DNA of 64,000 nucleotides from Pedobacter frigidisoli (lineage in GTDB: Bacteria > Bacteroidota > Bacteroidia > Sphingobacteriales > Sphingobacteriaceae): the NCBI RefSeq assembly GCF_004331675.1, contig NZ_SJSN01000010.1, positions 124,001-188,000 on the forward strand. The letters are read 5' to 3'. Below the pieces are notes generated by a model. That model was not told the DNA's origin, made no database searches, and saw only the letters and a list, made by a program, of their open reading frames with translations. The translations under genes and the position numbers were made by a program. Positions 55,317 through 63,846 of this stretch are shown piece after piece. Within the stretch, counting starts at the first letter, position 1. The number at the start of each line of letters is the position of its first letter.

Positions 55317-55694
55317 ATGACCCGTGATACGCTTATTGGAGTGATAGGGATATATACGGGCCTCCGCGCTAAACAACTTCAATCGAAACAGTTGATCCAA
55401 TCATTAAATGATATTTCCATGACAAAGATAGATGCCATTATTGATATACTCTATAAAACATATTTCCTTTTAGAACACCATGTGGGGCCCTTCGATGGCA
55501 GTCGCCCATACCTTGAAGACGAGCAGTTGACCAGGCAGCAGGCGAAGGACTACCTTGGCATCAGTGAAAGTACCTATAAGAGAAAGGTTAAGGATGGCTC
55601 TCTAAAGCCATTAAAATTGCCGGGTGGGGACCGTTTTTACAAGAGCCAGCTGTACCAGGAATATAAGGAGAGCATACGTCGGGGCCGAATCTGA
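55317..55694 (+). CDS. Excisionase-like helix-turn-helix protein
   Basis: This is a 125-residue protein with a MerR/excisionase-type HTH_17 domain at residues 68-115 (LTRQQAKDYLGISESTYKRKVKDG, then LKLPGGDRFYKSQL). Such proteins regulate excision or transfer of Bacteroidetes elements. No integrase is in view. Confidence 0.78.
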   Translation: MTRDTLIGVIGIYTGLRAKQLQSKQLIQSLNDISMTKIDAIIDILYKTYFLLEHHVGPFDGSRPYLEDEQLTRQQAKDYLGISESTYKRKVKDGSLKPLKLPGGDRFYKSQLYQEYKESIRRGRI

Positions 55695-56419
55695 GTGGGT
55701 ATGCTGCTAAAAAATCTGGTGCCTTTAGAAGCTCCAAGTCAATTCTGAGGCGATCCTGTGGTCCGTTGTTTCTCCTGAATCGGTCAAGATGTGGCAATCA
55801 GTTATTCCTGCCTGATAGCTGCCCAGCTTGGTAGGACTCAAATAAAAGTGCGGGTAACTTTTCCCTGAGGTGTTACCAACTGTTCTGGCCTGCATCGCAT
55901 ACTGCTATATCGTTAGCGCCTGAATGGCCTTGGCAGCAAATGCTTCTTGGACTTGGTATGGCCTGTTTGGCAGAGCTATCAATTCAACCAATCTTGTTGA
56001 GGCTCAAATCGAAGAGTTTTTATCCCTTATGGCTCATAAAAGGCCCAATGTAGTCCATTTGTGCATAAAGCATATTTTCATCCCTAATTTAAGGATATGG
56101 AAAGCAATATAACTGCTTTCCTGGTTAGTCAAGGTGTTCATTATGGGTGAGCTATATCGCTATTATTGAGCACTGATGCCTAGGATTCTTTGACATTTGG
56201 GGATGAAACATTATCCCGCGAGAGCGGGAAATTTTGCGAAGTTGAGATCGTATCAATACTACGAAAGCGCATTGGCAGGCGAGGGCCCGGTTTGTATAAA
56301 CCGACGTGAGTAATCCCGGCAATATATAAATTGGGGCAGACGCTTGGCGTTATGCCCTTTTTTTTTGCCCTAATATAGGTAGTCATGATACCCACGATTA
56401 CCGATCAATCCCCACCCTT
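55695..56419. other. Leader/oriT candidate region before the mobilisation operon
   Basis: No gene is supported here. It contains clustered inverted repeats: GGGAT/ATCCC (56200-56217), TCCCGC/GCGGGA with a GAGA loop (56214-56229) and CGGTTT/AAACCG with a GTAT loop (56288-56303), then an intrinsic terminator. Together they look like a control or origin-of-transfer region of the element. Confidence 0.5.
56334..56366 (+). terminator. Strong terminator upstream of the primase-mob-tra operon
   Basis: GGGCA-ACGC and GCGT-TGCCC pair around TTG (with a bulged G and TA), followed by nine T. No gene precedes it on this strand, and it ends 53 bp before the primase-like ATG. This geometry suggests an attenuator or the end of a small RNA. 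Confidence 0.75.
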
Positions 56420-57364
56420 ATGGATGAACATAAATTAGACCTCGCTCAGCTCCGGGCAGAGATTCCCCTAGCTGGCTTTCTGGAGAAACTCGGTCATGTG
56501 CCCATCAGGCGTTCGGGCGGAGAGCTTTTCTATCTGTCCATGCTTAGGGACAATGATACCGCGCCCTCTTTCTGCGTGAACGAGAAAATGGATTTATGGT
56601 ATGACCATGGGCTTGCAAAGGGAGGGAGTATCATTGATCTTGCACTACTGCTCTGGCCAGAGCTTGGTTTCAGGCAATCCATGGAAAGAATACTAGAGGT
56701 CTCGGGAAACCCAGTGCTGGAGACTAAAAGTGCAGGGGGGAGGCAAACCGAGATGTCCCTTAAGTTTCCCAGCTATCAGATCCTGGAGGACAGGCCCATT
56801 GGAACAAACCATTCCATCTCAGCCTACCTGCGAAGTCGCGGTATCCTCTCCCAGGCTGATCCCTTTATTAGAGAGTTATATTATTCGGTCAAGACAGCCA
56901 CCGGAGAACAAAGGAAAATGTTTGCCGCTGGTTGGCAGAATGAGGCAGGGGGCTGGGAGGTGAGAAATGAGCACTTTAAGGGATGTCTTGGAAAAAAATC
57001 AATGAGCGCCATCCCGGGGAGCCCCGACCAACTGACCGTTTTTGAGGGGATGATGGACTTTCTGAGCTGGCGGCTGGAGCATCCTGGGAATGAGAGCAGT
57101 ATACTGATTCTGAACTCGGTCGCCTTTTTAGCTCCAGCGATCCAGCGAGCGGCCCGATACAGAAGCGTCTCGGTCTTCTTTGACCATGACCCCTCGGGTA
57201 GAAAGGCGACAGCGGCCTTTTTGGCCCAGGTTTCCTATGCTAATGACCGTTCGGGTATCTATGAGGGGCATAATGATTATAATGAAAAGATCCAGCATCA
57301 GCTAGGGGATGCCCGGCAGCAGCGTAGCTCGGATGCCCCTTGCGAAAAAATAAAAAAGAGATAA
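56420..57364 (+). CDS. Toprim/primase-like protein of conjugative element
   Basis: This is a 314-residue protein. The N-terminal part has DNDTAPSFCVNEKMDLWYDHG followed by GGSIIDLALLLWP, the CHC2-like primase N-terminus with degenerate zinc ligands. The C-terminal Toprim-like domain includes LTVFEGMMDFLSW and VSVFFDHDPSGRKATAAF. Such primases start lagging-strand synthesis in the recipient. It precedes the mob genes. Confidence 0.8.
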   Translation: MDEHKLDLAQLRAEIPLAGFLEKLGHVPIRRSGGELFYLSMLRDNDTAPSFCVNEKMDLWYDHGLAKGGSIIDLALLLWPELGFRQSMERILEVSGNPVLETKSAGGRQTEMSLKFPSYQILEDRPIGTNHSISAYLRSRGILSQADPFIRELYYSVKTATGEQRKMFAAGWQNEAGGWEVRNEHFKGCLGKKSMSAIPGSPDQLTVFEGMMDFLSWRLEHPGNESSILILNSVAFLAPAIQRAARYRSVSVFFDHDPSGRKATAAFLAQVSYANDRSGIYEGHNDYNEKIQHQLGDARQQRSSDAPCEKIKKR

Positions 57365-57390
57365 GTTCTGCAATTCAGTAATCAAATGCC

Positions 57391-57780
57391 ATGGGAAGAA
57401 AAAAGCAGCAGACAACCAGGCCAAACTGCATCAGGAGCTACCTGAGTGATGATGAGCTGGAAAGGGTTAGTCAGGTAGCCCTTCAGCTCAACATCAATAT
57501 ATCTATGCTGATCAAAAAGCGGCTACTCAACCCCAGTATACTACTTGTCGATCCCTCTGCGTTACTGATCAGTCTATCGGCAATCGCCATTGATATCTCA
57601 GGGATCAATCAGGCGATCCAATCGCTCCAAAAATCGCTTCTTTCCGATCAATGCACGTTCACGGATCCTCACGTTATGGAGGGTCTACAGAGGCTTTTTG
57701 AACAGTATCTCCATCAGCAGCAGGTCCTGGAAAGAACCTTGCGAAAACTGCTCATCAGTTTGGATGACAAAAACCTATAG
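57391..57780 (+). CDS. Mobilisation accessory protein (MobA-like)
   Basis: This is a 129-residue protein with a ribbon-helix-helix-like N-terminus (SYLSDDELERVSQVALQLNI) and a C-terminal helix rich in Gln. It ends 2 bp before the relaxase ATG. These are features of small relaxosome proteins that assist the relaxase at oriT in Bacteroidetes elements. Confidence 0.72.
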   Translation: MGRKKQQTTRPNCIRSYLSDDELERVSQVALQLNINISMLIKKRLLNPSILLVDPSALLISLSAIAIDISGINQAIQSLQKSLLSDQCTFTDPHVMEGLQRLFEQYLHQQQVLERTLRKLLISLDDKNL

Positions 57781-57782
57781 CC

Positions 57783-58766
57783 ATGTCCAGAATTGTTTTA
57801 CGCCTGTTTACCACTGCAAGGGGATTCCCTGCAATCGCCTATAATATGAACAAGGTGCTATCTGGCAAGGCCCAGTTGTTGCACGTTGCCAACCTTGGCG
57901 TCCTGTATGCCTTTTCAGGTCCAAGCGCCGCAGATCTTACCCATTATTTTGGCGCGGTATCTTCGCTGAACCTGCGCAGCCGTTATGATCAGTTCCATGC
58001 AGTGCTCTCGACAAGGGGAAAGCGAGTGCCGCCCGAAGAGCTCCTGGGCTATGCACAGGAATGGCTGAAAGGGATGGGTTATCAGGATCAGCCGCTTTTG
58101 ATATTCTTTCATGAGGATACCCAAAATCATCATTTGCATATCGTTTCCACTGATGTCAGGATTGATCGGTCAAAGATCGCTGATTCCTTTGACCGCATCC
58201 GGGGTATCCGGCTGCTCAACCAGATATGTGGGGTTGATGAGCAAAGGGAATTCTCGGCAGAGATCGCGCCCTTGCTTAGCTACCGCGTCACAAGTATCCA
58301 TCAGCTCTCGCTGGTACTAAGGGAAAGGGGTTATCACTTTTATCAGGTTCGCGGGCAATATGTTATCCGAAAATATGGGATAACCTTTTTCCGCCTGGAG
58401 GCTGAAAAATTGCTCAATGGGCTTAAGGGCGCTTCCCTGGATCATGCCCGTATTGAGGAACTGCATGCAATGCTCCAAAGCGGCACCCTCATCCATAACC
58501 CCAGCCCCATTGCTGTTTATCAAAAGGTTGCAGGGAATAACAGAAAGCGGCTCATTGGTTACCGCTCGGCGCTATCCGAGTTTTTAGAAAGGACCAGGAA
58601 TATATCCATCTGCTATTCGTTAAGGAATGGAGCACTCATAGGCTTTACGCTCATTGACCATCCTCATAAGCAGCTTATCGATGGAGCAGCGGTGATGCCG
58701 CTCAATGAGCTGATCCGCTCTCATCATCCATCGCCTGAGCTCAGCTCAGGCCCGTACCGCAGATAG
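57783..58766 (+). CDS. Relaxase (MobB-like mobilisation nuclease)
   Basis: This is a 327-residue relaxase. The metal-binding H-H-x-H motif (His116, His117, His119 in NHHLHIVSTDV) lies in the family position, with the conserved FHEDTQ before it. The N-terminus (MSRIVLRLFTTARG) should hold the catalytic Tyr region; Tyr residues are present at YNMNK and beyond. It nicks oriT and leads the strand into the recipient. Confidence 0.85.
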   Translation: MSRIVLRLFTTARGFPAIAYNMNKVLSGKAQLLHVANLGVLYAFSGPSAADLTHYFGAVSSLNLRSRYDQFHAVLSTRGKRVPPEELLGYAQEWLKGMGYQDQPLLIFFHEDTQNHHLHIVSTDVRIDRSKIADSFDRIRGIRLLNQICGVDEQREFSAEIAPLLSYRVTSIHQLSLVLRERGYHFYQVRGQYVIRKYGITFFRLEAEKLLNGLKGASLDHARIEELHAMLQSGTLIHNPSPIAVYQKVAGNNRKRLIGYRSALSEFLERTRNISICYSLRNGALIGFTLIDHPHKQLIDGAAVMPLNELIRSHHPSPELSSGPYRR

Positions 58767-58794
58767 TCTTCATTCACTTAAATCCTTTTTTGCT

Positions 58795-59448
58795 ATGGTC
58801 ATCGCATTTGGAAACACCAAGGGTGGGGTAGGCTCGAGCACTCTGGCGTTGTTGCTAGCCCAATACCTTTCCTCGGTGCCGGGACTGCACACCAGCCTCA
58901 TTGATTTGAGGGAAAACAGGGGCCTGGAGGGACTCTCCTCCCGCTCTGGCCTGGTCGAGCATCAGCCGATATTTGATTTTTTTGCCTGTGATCTGTCCCG
59001 GTTAGATCCATTGATGCAAAGACTCGGTCAAAGCGCTAAAGGGGTGATGGTGCTGGATCTTCCCGCATTGTTGTATGATGAGAAACTTACAGCGCTGATT
59101 GCCAAGCTCAATCAGTTGATCATTCCCTTTAGTTATGAACGGGCGACGCTGGATGCGAGCATTTATTTTGCAGCCTTTTGCAGGCGCATCAATCCATCCC
59201 TTTCCATACTGTTTATTCCCAATCGCATCCACCACTCCGCTATTTATGAGTTCAGGGAGGAAGTGGATACCGTTCTTCGAAAAATGGGCGGAGTATCTCC
59301 GGCGATCCTGGAGCATATCGGCTTTCAGCGTATCGGCTCGCTTGATCTGCCCATTGAACTTTGCCAAAGGGTACTTCCGGTCCTTGAGCTCATTTATCAC
59401 CAATACCTCAAGAATAATATGTCAAATAATTTCTCTTTATATCCCTAA
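58795..59448 (+). CDS. ParA-like ATPase (TraA-type) with non-canonical P-loop
   Basis: This is a 217-residue protein of the ParA/MinD superfamily. The N-terminal loop is FGNTKGGVGSSTLA: the signature Lys at position 9 is present, but the second Lys of K-G-G-x-G-K is Ser. Walker B-like VMVLDLPALL is visible. It takes the traA place in the CTnDOT-type operon. ATPase activity cannot be assumed given the altered P-loop. Confidence 0.78.
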   Translation: MVIAFGNTKGGVGSSTLALLLAQYLSSVPGLHTSLIDLRENRGLEGLSSRSGLVEHQPIFDFFACDLSRLDPLMQRLGQSAKGVMVLDLPALLYDEKLTALIAKLNQLIIPFSYERATLDASIYFAAFCRRINPSLSILFIPNRIHHSAIYEFREEVDTVLRKMGGVSPAILEHIGFQRIGSLDLPIELCQRVLPVLELIYHQYLKNNMSNNFSLYP

Positions 59449-59458
59449 AACAACCGTT

Positions 59459-59785
59459 ATGATTTCCTGGACCAATTTTTTGCTCTACATGAGCCTGATC
59501 TACCTGATCTATTATTCGATCAACCTACTCTTTGACCTTTTGCTATCTAGCCCCTCCAATGGAGCTGGATTGGATGAGGATCCGGTCTTCTTGGTGCAGG
59601 ATCTGCAGGAACCTATTGATGCCAGCATCATTGATCCTGCGGATGCAGATCTGCTGAGCGGCGGCTCAACTGGCGATCTGCTCCATTCCGGAGAGACCAG
59701 CTCGAGCGGAGGGGTAAGCCTGGCTGCACTGTTTTCTCTGGCATCTGAGGATGCCATCGTATTTACCAAGCAGATCGCTGCCTAG
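59459..59785 (+). CDS. Small membrane protein in tra operon
   Basis: I use the ATG at 59459, giving 108 residues. An N-terminal membrane helix (LLYMSLIYLIYYSINLLFDLL) is followed by an acidic, Ser/Gly-rich soluble part. It holds the traB-traD position of CTnDOT-type elements, but I cannot assign a letter. Probably a membrane partner of the transfer apparatus. Confidence 0.65.
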   Translation: MISWTNFLLYMSLIYLIYYSINLLFDLLLSSPSNGAGLDEDPVFLVQDLQEPIDASIIDPADADLLSGGSTGDLLHSGETSSSGGVSLAALFSLASEDAIVFTKQIAA

Positions 59786-59796
59786 CTTTTCGCCCT

Positions 59797-60105
59797 ATGA
59801 GACACCACCGCCTAAAAATCACCCTGCCCCTTATCATTTTCTCCCATGTGATGGCCCTGGCGCAGGTGCCCCCTGGTATAAATGAGCTTCATTCTATTAC
59901 AGGGGAGATGCACCAGTACTATTTCCATTTTTCTGACCTGGCGCTCCTGATCGGTGCCATTGCCGGCATCCTGGGTGGGCTCAGGGTATACGGAAACTGG
60001 CAGGCTGGCCATCACCACATCGATGCGCAGGTCATGGGCTGGTTTTTTTCCTGTCTATTCCTGCTACTCAGTGGCGTATTTCTCCGCGGCCTATTTGGAC
60101 TCTAA
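59797..60105 (+). CDS. TraE-like DUF4134 protein, first copy
   Basis: This is a 102-residue protein with a signal peptide (PLIIFSHVMALAQ) and two membrane helices (LALLIGAIAGILGGLRVYGNW and LFLLLSGVFLRGLFGL). The pattern G-G-x-R-V-Y-x-x-W matches DUF4134 (TraE), a VirB2/TraC-like candidate pilin. It is followed by a clearly related copy 33 bp away. Confidence 0.8.
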   Translation: MRHHRLKITLPLIIFSHVMALAQVPPGINELHSITGEMHQYYFHFSDLALLIGAIAGILGGLRVYGNWQAGHHHIDAQVMGWFFSCLFLLLSGVFLRGLFGL

Positions 60106-60138
60106 TTCTATAATCTTCAACTTAAAAAAACCAACATC

Positions 60139-60447
60139 ATGAAAAAATCAACAAGAATCATCGCTGCCGCATTATTGATGGGCAGCGCGAAGCTCGCCAA
60201 TGCCCAAGTGAGTGGCGGTACAACTGGAATCAACGCGGCCGCATCCAGCCTGACCAGCTACATCGATCCGGTATCAACCCTAACCCTGGCCATCGGGGCA
60301 GTTGTGGGGATCATCGGCGGGGTAATGGTGTATATCAAATGGAATTCCGGCGACAGGGACATCAATAAGGAAGTGATGAGCTGGGGAGGATCCTGCCTCT
60401 TTTTGGTATTGGTATCGGTAGTGATCAAGGCCTTTTTTGGGGTATAG
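60139..60447 (+). CDS. traE: TraE (DUF4134), second copy
   Basis: This is a 102-residue protein with a signal peptide (LMGSAKLANAQ) and two membrane helices (GAVVGIIGGVMVYIKWNSGDRDINKEVMSW). It is more typical of DUF4134/TraE than the first copy. Probable inner-membrane pilin-like component. Confidence 0.85.
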   Translation: MKKSTRIIAAALLMGSAKLANAQVSGGTTGINAAASSLTSYIDPVSTLTLAIGAVVGIIGGVMVYIKWNSGDRDINKEVMSWGGSCLFLVLVSVVIKAFFGV

Positions 60448-60457
60448 CTTTCGCGAG

Positions 60458-60757
60458 ATGAAAAGATACCCGATCTATAAGGGGCTCCAAAAGCCCCTAA
60501 GCTTCAAGGGACTAAAGGGAAAGTTCATCGCCTGGGGAGTGATCTCGCTGGTCAGCGGACTGCTGATTGGCGGACTCCTGAGTACGCTGATCAATATCTA
60601 CCTGGGTGGGGTGGCCTGCATTATACTGACAGCTGGATTTCTCGCCTTTACCCTTTTTCGACAGAAGGCGGGACTTCACTCCAAGTCCCGCGAGCGTTCA
60701 CTTGTGATCTACCCCAATAGACTAAAGATCCGTTATGAAAAAGAACAAGACCTTTGA
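60458..60757 (+). CDS. traF: TraF (DUF4133) membrane protein
   Basis: I use the ATG at 60458 (MKRYPIYKGLQKPLSFKGLKG) rather than the upstream in-frame ATG that overlaps traE; this gives 99 residues. Two membrane helices follow (WGVISLVSGLLIGGLLSTLI). The K-G-L-x-x-P-x-x-F-K-G-L-K-G start is the DUF4133 signature. The end overlaps the traG start by 23 bp. Confidence 0.85.
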   Translation: MKRYPIYKGLQKPLSFKGLKGKFIAWGVISLVSGLLIGGLLSTLINIYLGGVACIILTAGFLAFTLFRQKAGLHSKSRERSLVIYPNRLKIRYEKEQDL

Positions 60758-63176
60758 GCTGCCCTATATCGGTATCGCTCCGCGCGAGGGAATGGATTTT
60801 CTCTACGGGGAAAGGGGAGATTACTCCATTGTGATCCGGATGGAGAATCCAGCGCTCCGCTATTGCGCGGATCCATCGGCCTATACCGGTTTTCATCACC
60901 TGCTGCTGAACATCATCAAGATACTGGGCGAGGGGCATATCATACAAAAGCAGGATATCCTTGCCAGAAAGCGCTATCAGGCACCATATCATAGTGAGTA
61001 CCTGCAGCAAAGCTACAATGACCATTTTCAGGGCAGGGCCTTTCTGCAGGTGCAGACCTTTTTAATCCTGACCAGGGTGATCAAAAAAGGGGCTTTCTAT
61101 GTATATGATGCCAAGGCGGAGCTCGATTTTTCCCAGCGGGTGATCAAGGTGGTGGAACTGCTCAAGCAGGCCTCACTCTCCCCGCAGGTATTAACTGCCT
61201 CCCAGATCGAGTCGCACACCAAGCGCATACTATCGATGGACTTTTCCAAAAAGGGGATTGCCATGGAAAATATCAGGCCCCATGATACCCACCTTTCCAT
61301 CGGGGACCGAGCGATCAGGAGCATCTCCCTTGTTGATATCGATTCCATTGACCTGCCCTCCTCGCTTGCCACCTTTCAGAGTAGGCATGACGGAAAGGCC
61401 TTTAGGGGCTTTGCTATGGATAACCTGTCATTTCTTTATGATGTTCCCCATGTGGATTGCATGGTGTATAACCAGGTGCTCGAGATTCCCCATCAATCCA
61501 TTACCTTAAGTAAGCTTTCCCTAAAAAGAAAGCGCCATGCAGGCATACCGGATCCGGCCAATCAAATGTGTATGGAGGATATTGATCTTTTGCTCAGCGA
61601 GGTCGCCCGTGAGAACCAGCTCCTGGTCAATGCCCACTACAATATACTGCTCTCAGCAGACCAGGCCTCCCTTTCCACTGCCAGTGGATTTATCGAATCA
61701 TCCCTCTTTCAGATCGGGATCATTGCCTCCAGGAATGCCTATAACCAGCTTGAGCTCTTTCGCAGCGCGCTGCCTGGAAATGGGGTTTCCCTAAAGTCCT
61801 ATGACTGGTTTCTGCTGAGCTGCGAGGCGGCGATATGCCTGATGTTCAAGGAGCGAAACCAGCTTGACGAGCAGTCCGATTTCCTGATTCGATTCACTGA
61901 CCGCCAGGGCATCCCGATCGGTATCGATCCATCGGATCTGCCCATGCGCAGTGGCAGGATCTCCAACCGCTCCAAGTTTGTGCTCGGGGGTTCCGGCTCC
62001 GGGAAGTCCTTTTTTATGAATGCGCTCATCGAGCAGTATCTGTTATATAATATGGACGTAGTCATCGTCGATACCGGGCATTCCTATAGCGGGCTTTGCG
62101 CCTATCTAGGCGGCACCTATCTGACCTATTCCGAGCAGGCTCCAATTACGATGAATCCCTTTCTGATCTCTCAGGAGGAATACAATATCGAAAAGCGGGA
62201 TTTTCTAAAGACCCTTATCTCCCTTTTGCTAAAGGGGGTGGATGGAGAGATTTCCCAGGTGGAGGATACGGTGATCTCGAATGTGATCTCGGCCTATTAC
62301 GCGACCCATTTTCTCGAGCAGAGCGCCTGCGATCCGCTGGGCTTTGATGGGTTTTACCACTTTTCCATCGGCGCCATTGCCCAGATCAAGCGCAGTGAGC
62401 AGGTCAGCTTTGATCTGGATGAGTACCGCTATGTGCTGCGAAAGTTTTGCCGTGGCGAGGAATTTGGGACCCTGCTGAACCAAAGCGCAGCGGCCTCACT
62501 CTTTACCCAGCGACTGATCATCTTTGAGATCGATGCGATCCGCGAGCACAAGGTGCTCTTTCCGATCGTCACGCTGATCATCATGGATGTCTTCCTGCAA
62601 AAGATGCGACATCGGGCTACCCAGCGAAAGGCCCTGATCTTGGAGGAGGCCTGGAAGGCGATTGCCTCCCCGCTGATGGCTGGTTATCTGGTCTACATGT
62701 ACAAAACGGTTAGAAAGTTCTGGGGCGAGGCGATCGTAGTGACCCAGGAACTGGGCGATATTATTGGTAACGCGGTAGTCAAGGACAGCATCATCAGTAA
62801 CTCCGATACGATCTGTCTGCTCGATCAGGGAAAGTTCAAGGAAAACTATGGCCAGGTCGCATCCCTGCTCTCCCTGACTGAGGTGGAGCAGCATAAGATC
62901 TTTACCATAAACCAGCTCGACAAGGGCCAGCACCGCTCTAGGTTTAAAGAGGTCTACATTCGCCGGGGACTTATCGGAGAGGTCTATGGGGTAGAGGTAA
63001 GCTTGAGGCAATACCTCACCTTTTCAACCGAAAAACCAGAAAAGAGGGCCCTGGAGCATTACATTGCACGCTTCAAAGATTATCGTAAGGGACTCGACAG
63101 CTTTATTGAGGATCTTTTCAGCTCAGGCGATACCCTAGAAGATTTCATCACAAAGGTCAATAAGACCATTAACTAA
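60735..63176 (+). CDS. traG: TraG conjugation ATPase (VirB4-like)
   Basis: This is an 813-residue ATPase that powers assembly of the transfer channel. Walker A is GGSGSGKS (418-425) and Walker B is ALILEEAW (Glu637/638). The N-terminal half carries the VirB4-like domain. The C-terminal part shows the FKENYGQVASL and arginine-rich features of TraG-type VirB4. It is intact. Confidence 0.92.
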   Translation: MKKNKTFELPYIGIAPREGMDFLYGERGDYSIVIRMENPALRYCADPSAYTGFHHLLLNIIKILGEGHIIQKQDILARKRYQAPYHSEYLQQSYNDHFQGRAFLQVQTFLILTRVIKKGAFYVYDAKAELDFSQRVIKVVELLKQASLSPQVLTASQIESHTKRILSMDFSKKGIAMENIRPHDTHLSIGDRAIRSISLVDIDSIDLPSSLATFQSRHDGKAFRGFAMDNLSFLYDVPHVDCMVYNQVLEIPHQSITLSKLSLKRKRHAGIPDPANQMCMEDIDLLLSEVARENQLLVNAHYNILLSADQASLSTASGFIESSLFQIGIIASRNAYNQLELFRSALPGNGVSLKSYDWFLLSCEAAICLMFKERNQLDEQSDFLIRFTDRQGIPIGIDPSDLPMRSGRISNRSKFVLGGSGSGKSFFMNALIEQYLLYNMDVVIVDTGHSYSGLCAYLGGTYLTYSEQAPITMNPFLISQEEYNIEKRDFLKTLISLLLKGVDGEISQVEDTVISNVISAYYATHFLEQSACDPLGFDGFYHFSIGAIAQIKRSEQVSFDLDEYRYVLRKFCRGEEFGTLLNQSAAASLFTQRLIIFEIDAIREHKVLFPIVTLIIMDVFLQKMRHRATQRKALILEEAWKAIASPLMAGYLVYMYKTVRKFWGEAIVVTQELGDIIGNAVVKDSIISNSDTICLLDQGKFKENYGQVASLLSLTEVEQHKIFTINQLDKGQHRSRFKEVYIRRGLIGEVYGVEVSLRQYLTFSTEKPEKRALEHYIARFKDYRKGLDSFIEDLFSSGDTLEDFITKVNKTIN

Positions 63177-63183
63177 GGACATC

Positions 63184-63846
63184 ATGAAAATACTACTGTT
63201 TTACCTGTTATTTTTATTGGCGGGCCAGCGTGCTGTTGGCCAGATCTATGTGGATCCGGCCACCTCCGCAGCGGTTGCCGCCCATGCAGGCGTCATCAAT
63301 TCACAGCTGAATGCAACCACTGATAAGCTCACGCTGATTCAGCGTGCCCAGTTGGCCATTACCGGGGAACTTGTGGTGGTCAACAGCCTGCAGCAGGACA
63401 TCTACCGGGGCTTGAGCGAGGTTTCCTCGGTCATGCGCTCGCTGCTCTCGGTCCAGGATATCTACTCGATCTCGGAGGATATCGTAAGCGATCTCAACAA
63501 GAGCCTGGCCATATCCCGAGATAATCCCGCATTGCTATTATTTGCCGAATCGGGGGCTAGGGAGTTCAAGGCCCGCGCCACCAGGCTGGCGGCAGAGGTC
63601 AGCAGCTTTGTGCTGCTTGGTGGCAAGAACAATTTGATGGATTCAGGTGAAAGGGCCAAACTCCTCAACAGGATCGTCAACGAGCTCAGCATCATCCGCG
63701 GGGTATCATACGGGATTTACCGGGCGATGTTCTGGGCCAGGCAGCGCGGGATCTGGAATTTGCTGAACCCCTATGCCAGCTTTATCAATACCGACAGGCG
63801 CATTGCCGATCAGATCCTTTCACAAACAAAGACCCTCAGGCCATGA
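63184..63846 (+). CDS. TraI-like exported conjugation protein
   Basis: This is a 220-residue protein with a signal peptide (LLFLLAGQRAVGQ) and a mostly helical mature part (YVDPATSAAVAAHAGVINSQ). It matches the TraI-type protein that follows traG in Bacteroidetes elements, a VirB5-like periplasmic component. The TGA stop overlaps the next ATG. Confidence 0.75.
   Translation: MKILLFYLLFLLAGQRAVGQIYVDPATSAAVAAHAGVINSQLNATTDKLTLIQRAQLAITGELVVVNSLQQDIYRGLSEVSSVMRSLLSVQDIYSISEDIVSDLNKSLAISRDNPALLLFAESGAREFKARATRLAAEVSSFVLLGGKNNLMDSGERAKLLNRIVNELSIIRGVSYGIYRAMFWARQRGIWNLLNPYASFINTDRRIADQILSQTKTLRP

Noticed and set aside
56180..56395. A minus-strand 71-codon frame in the leader region before the transfer operon.
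   Set aside because: It overlaps inverted repeats and the terminator, and its product has no recognisable feature.
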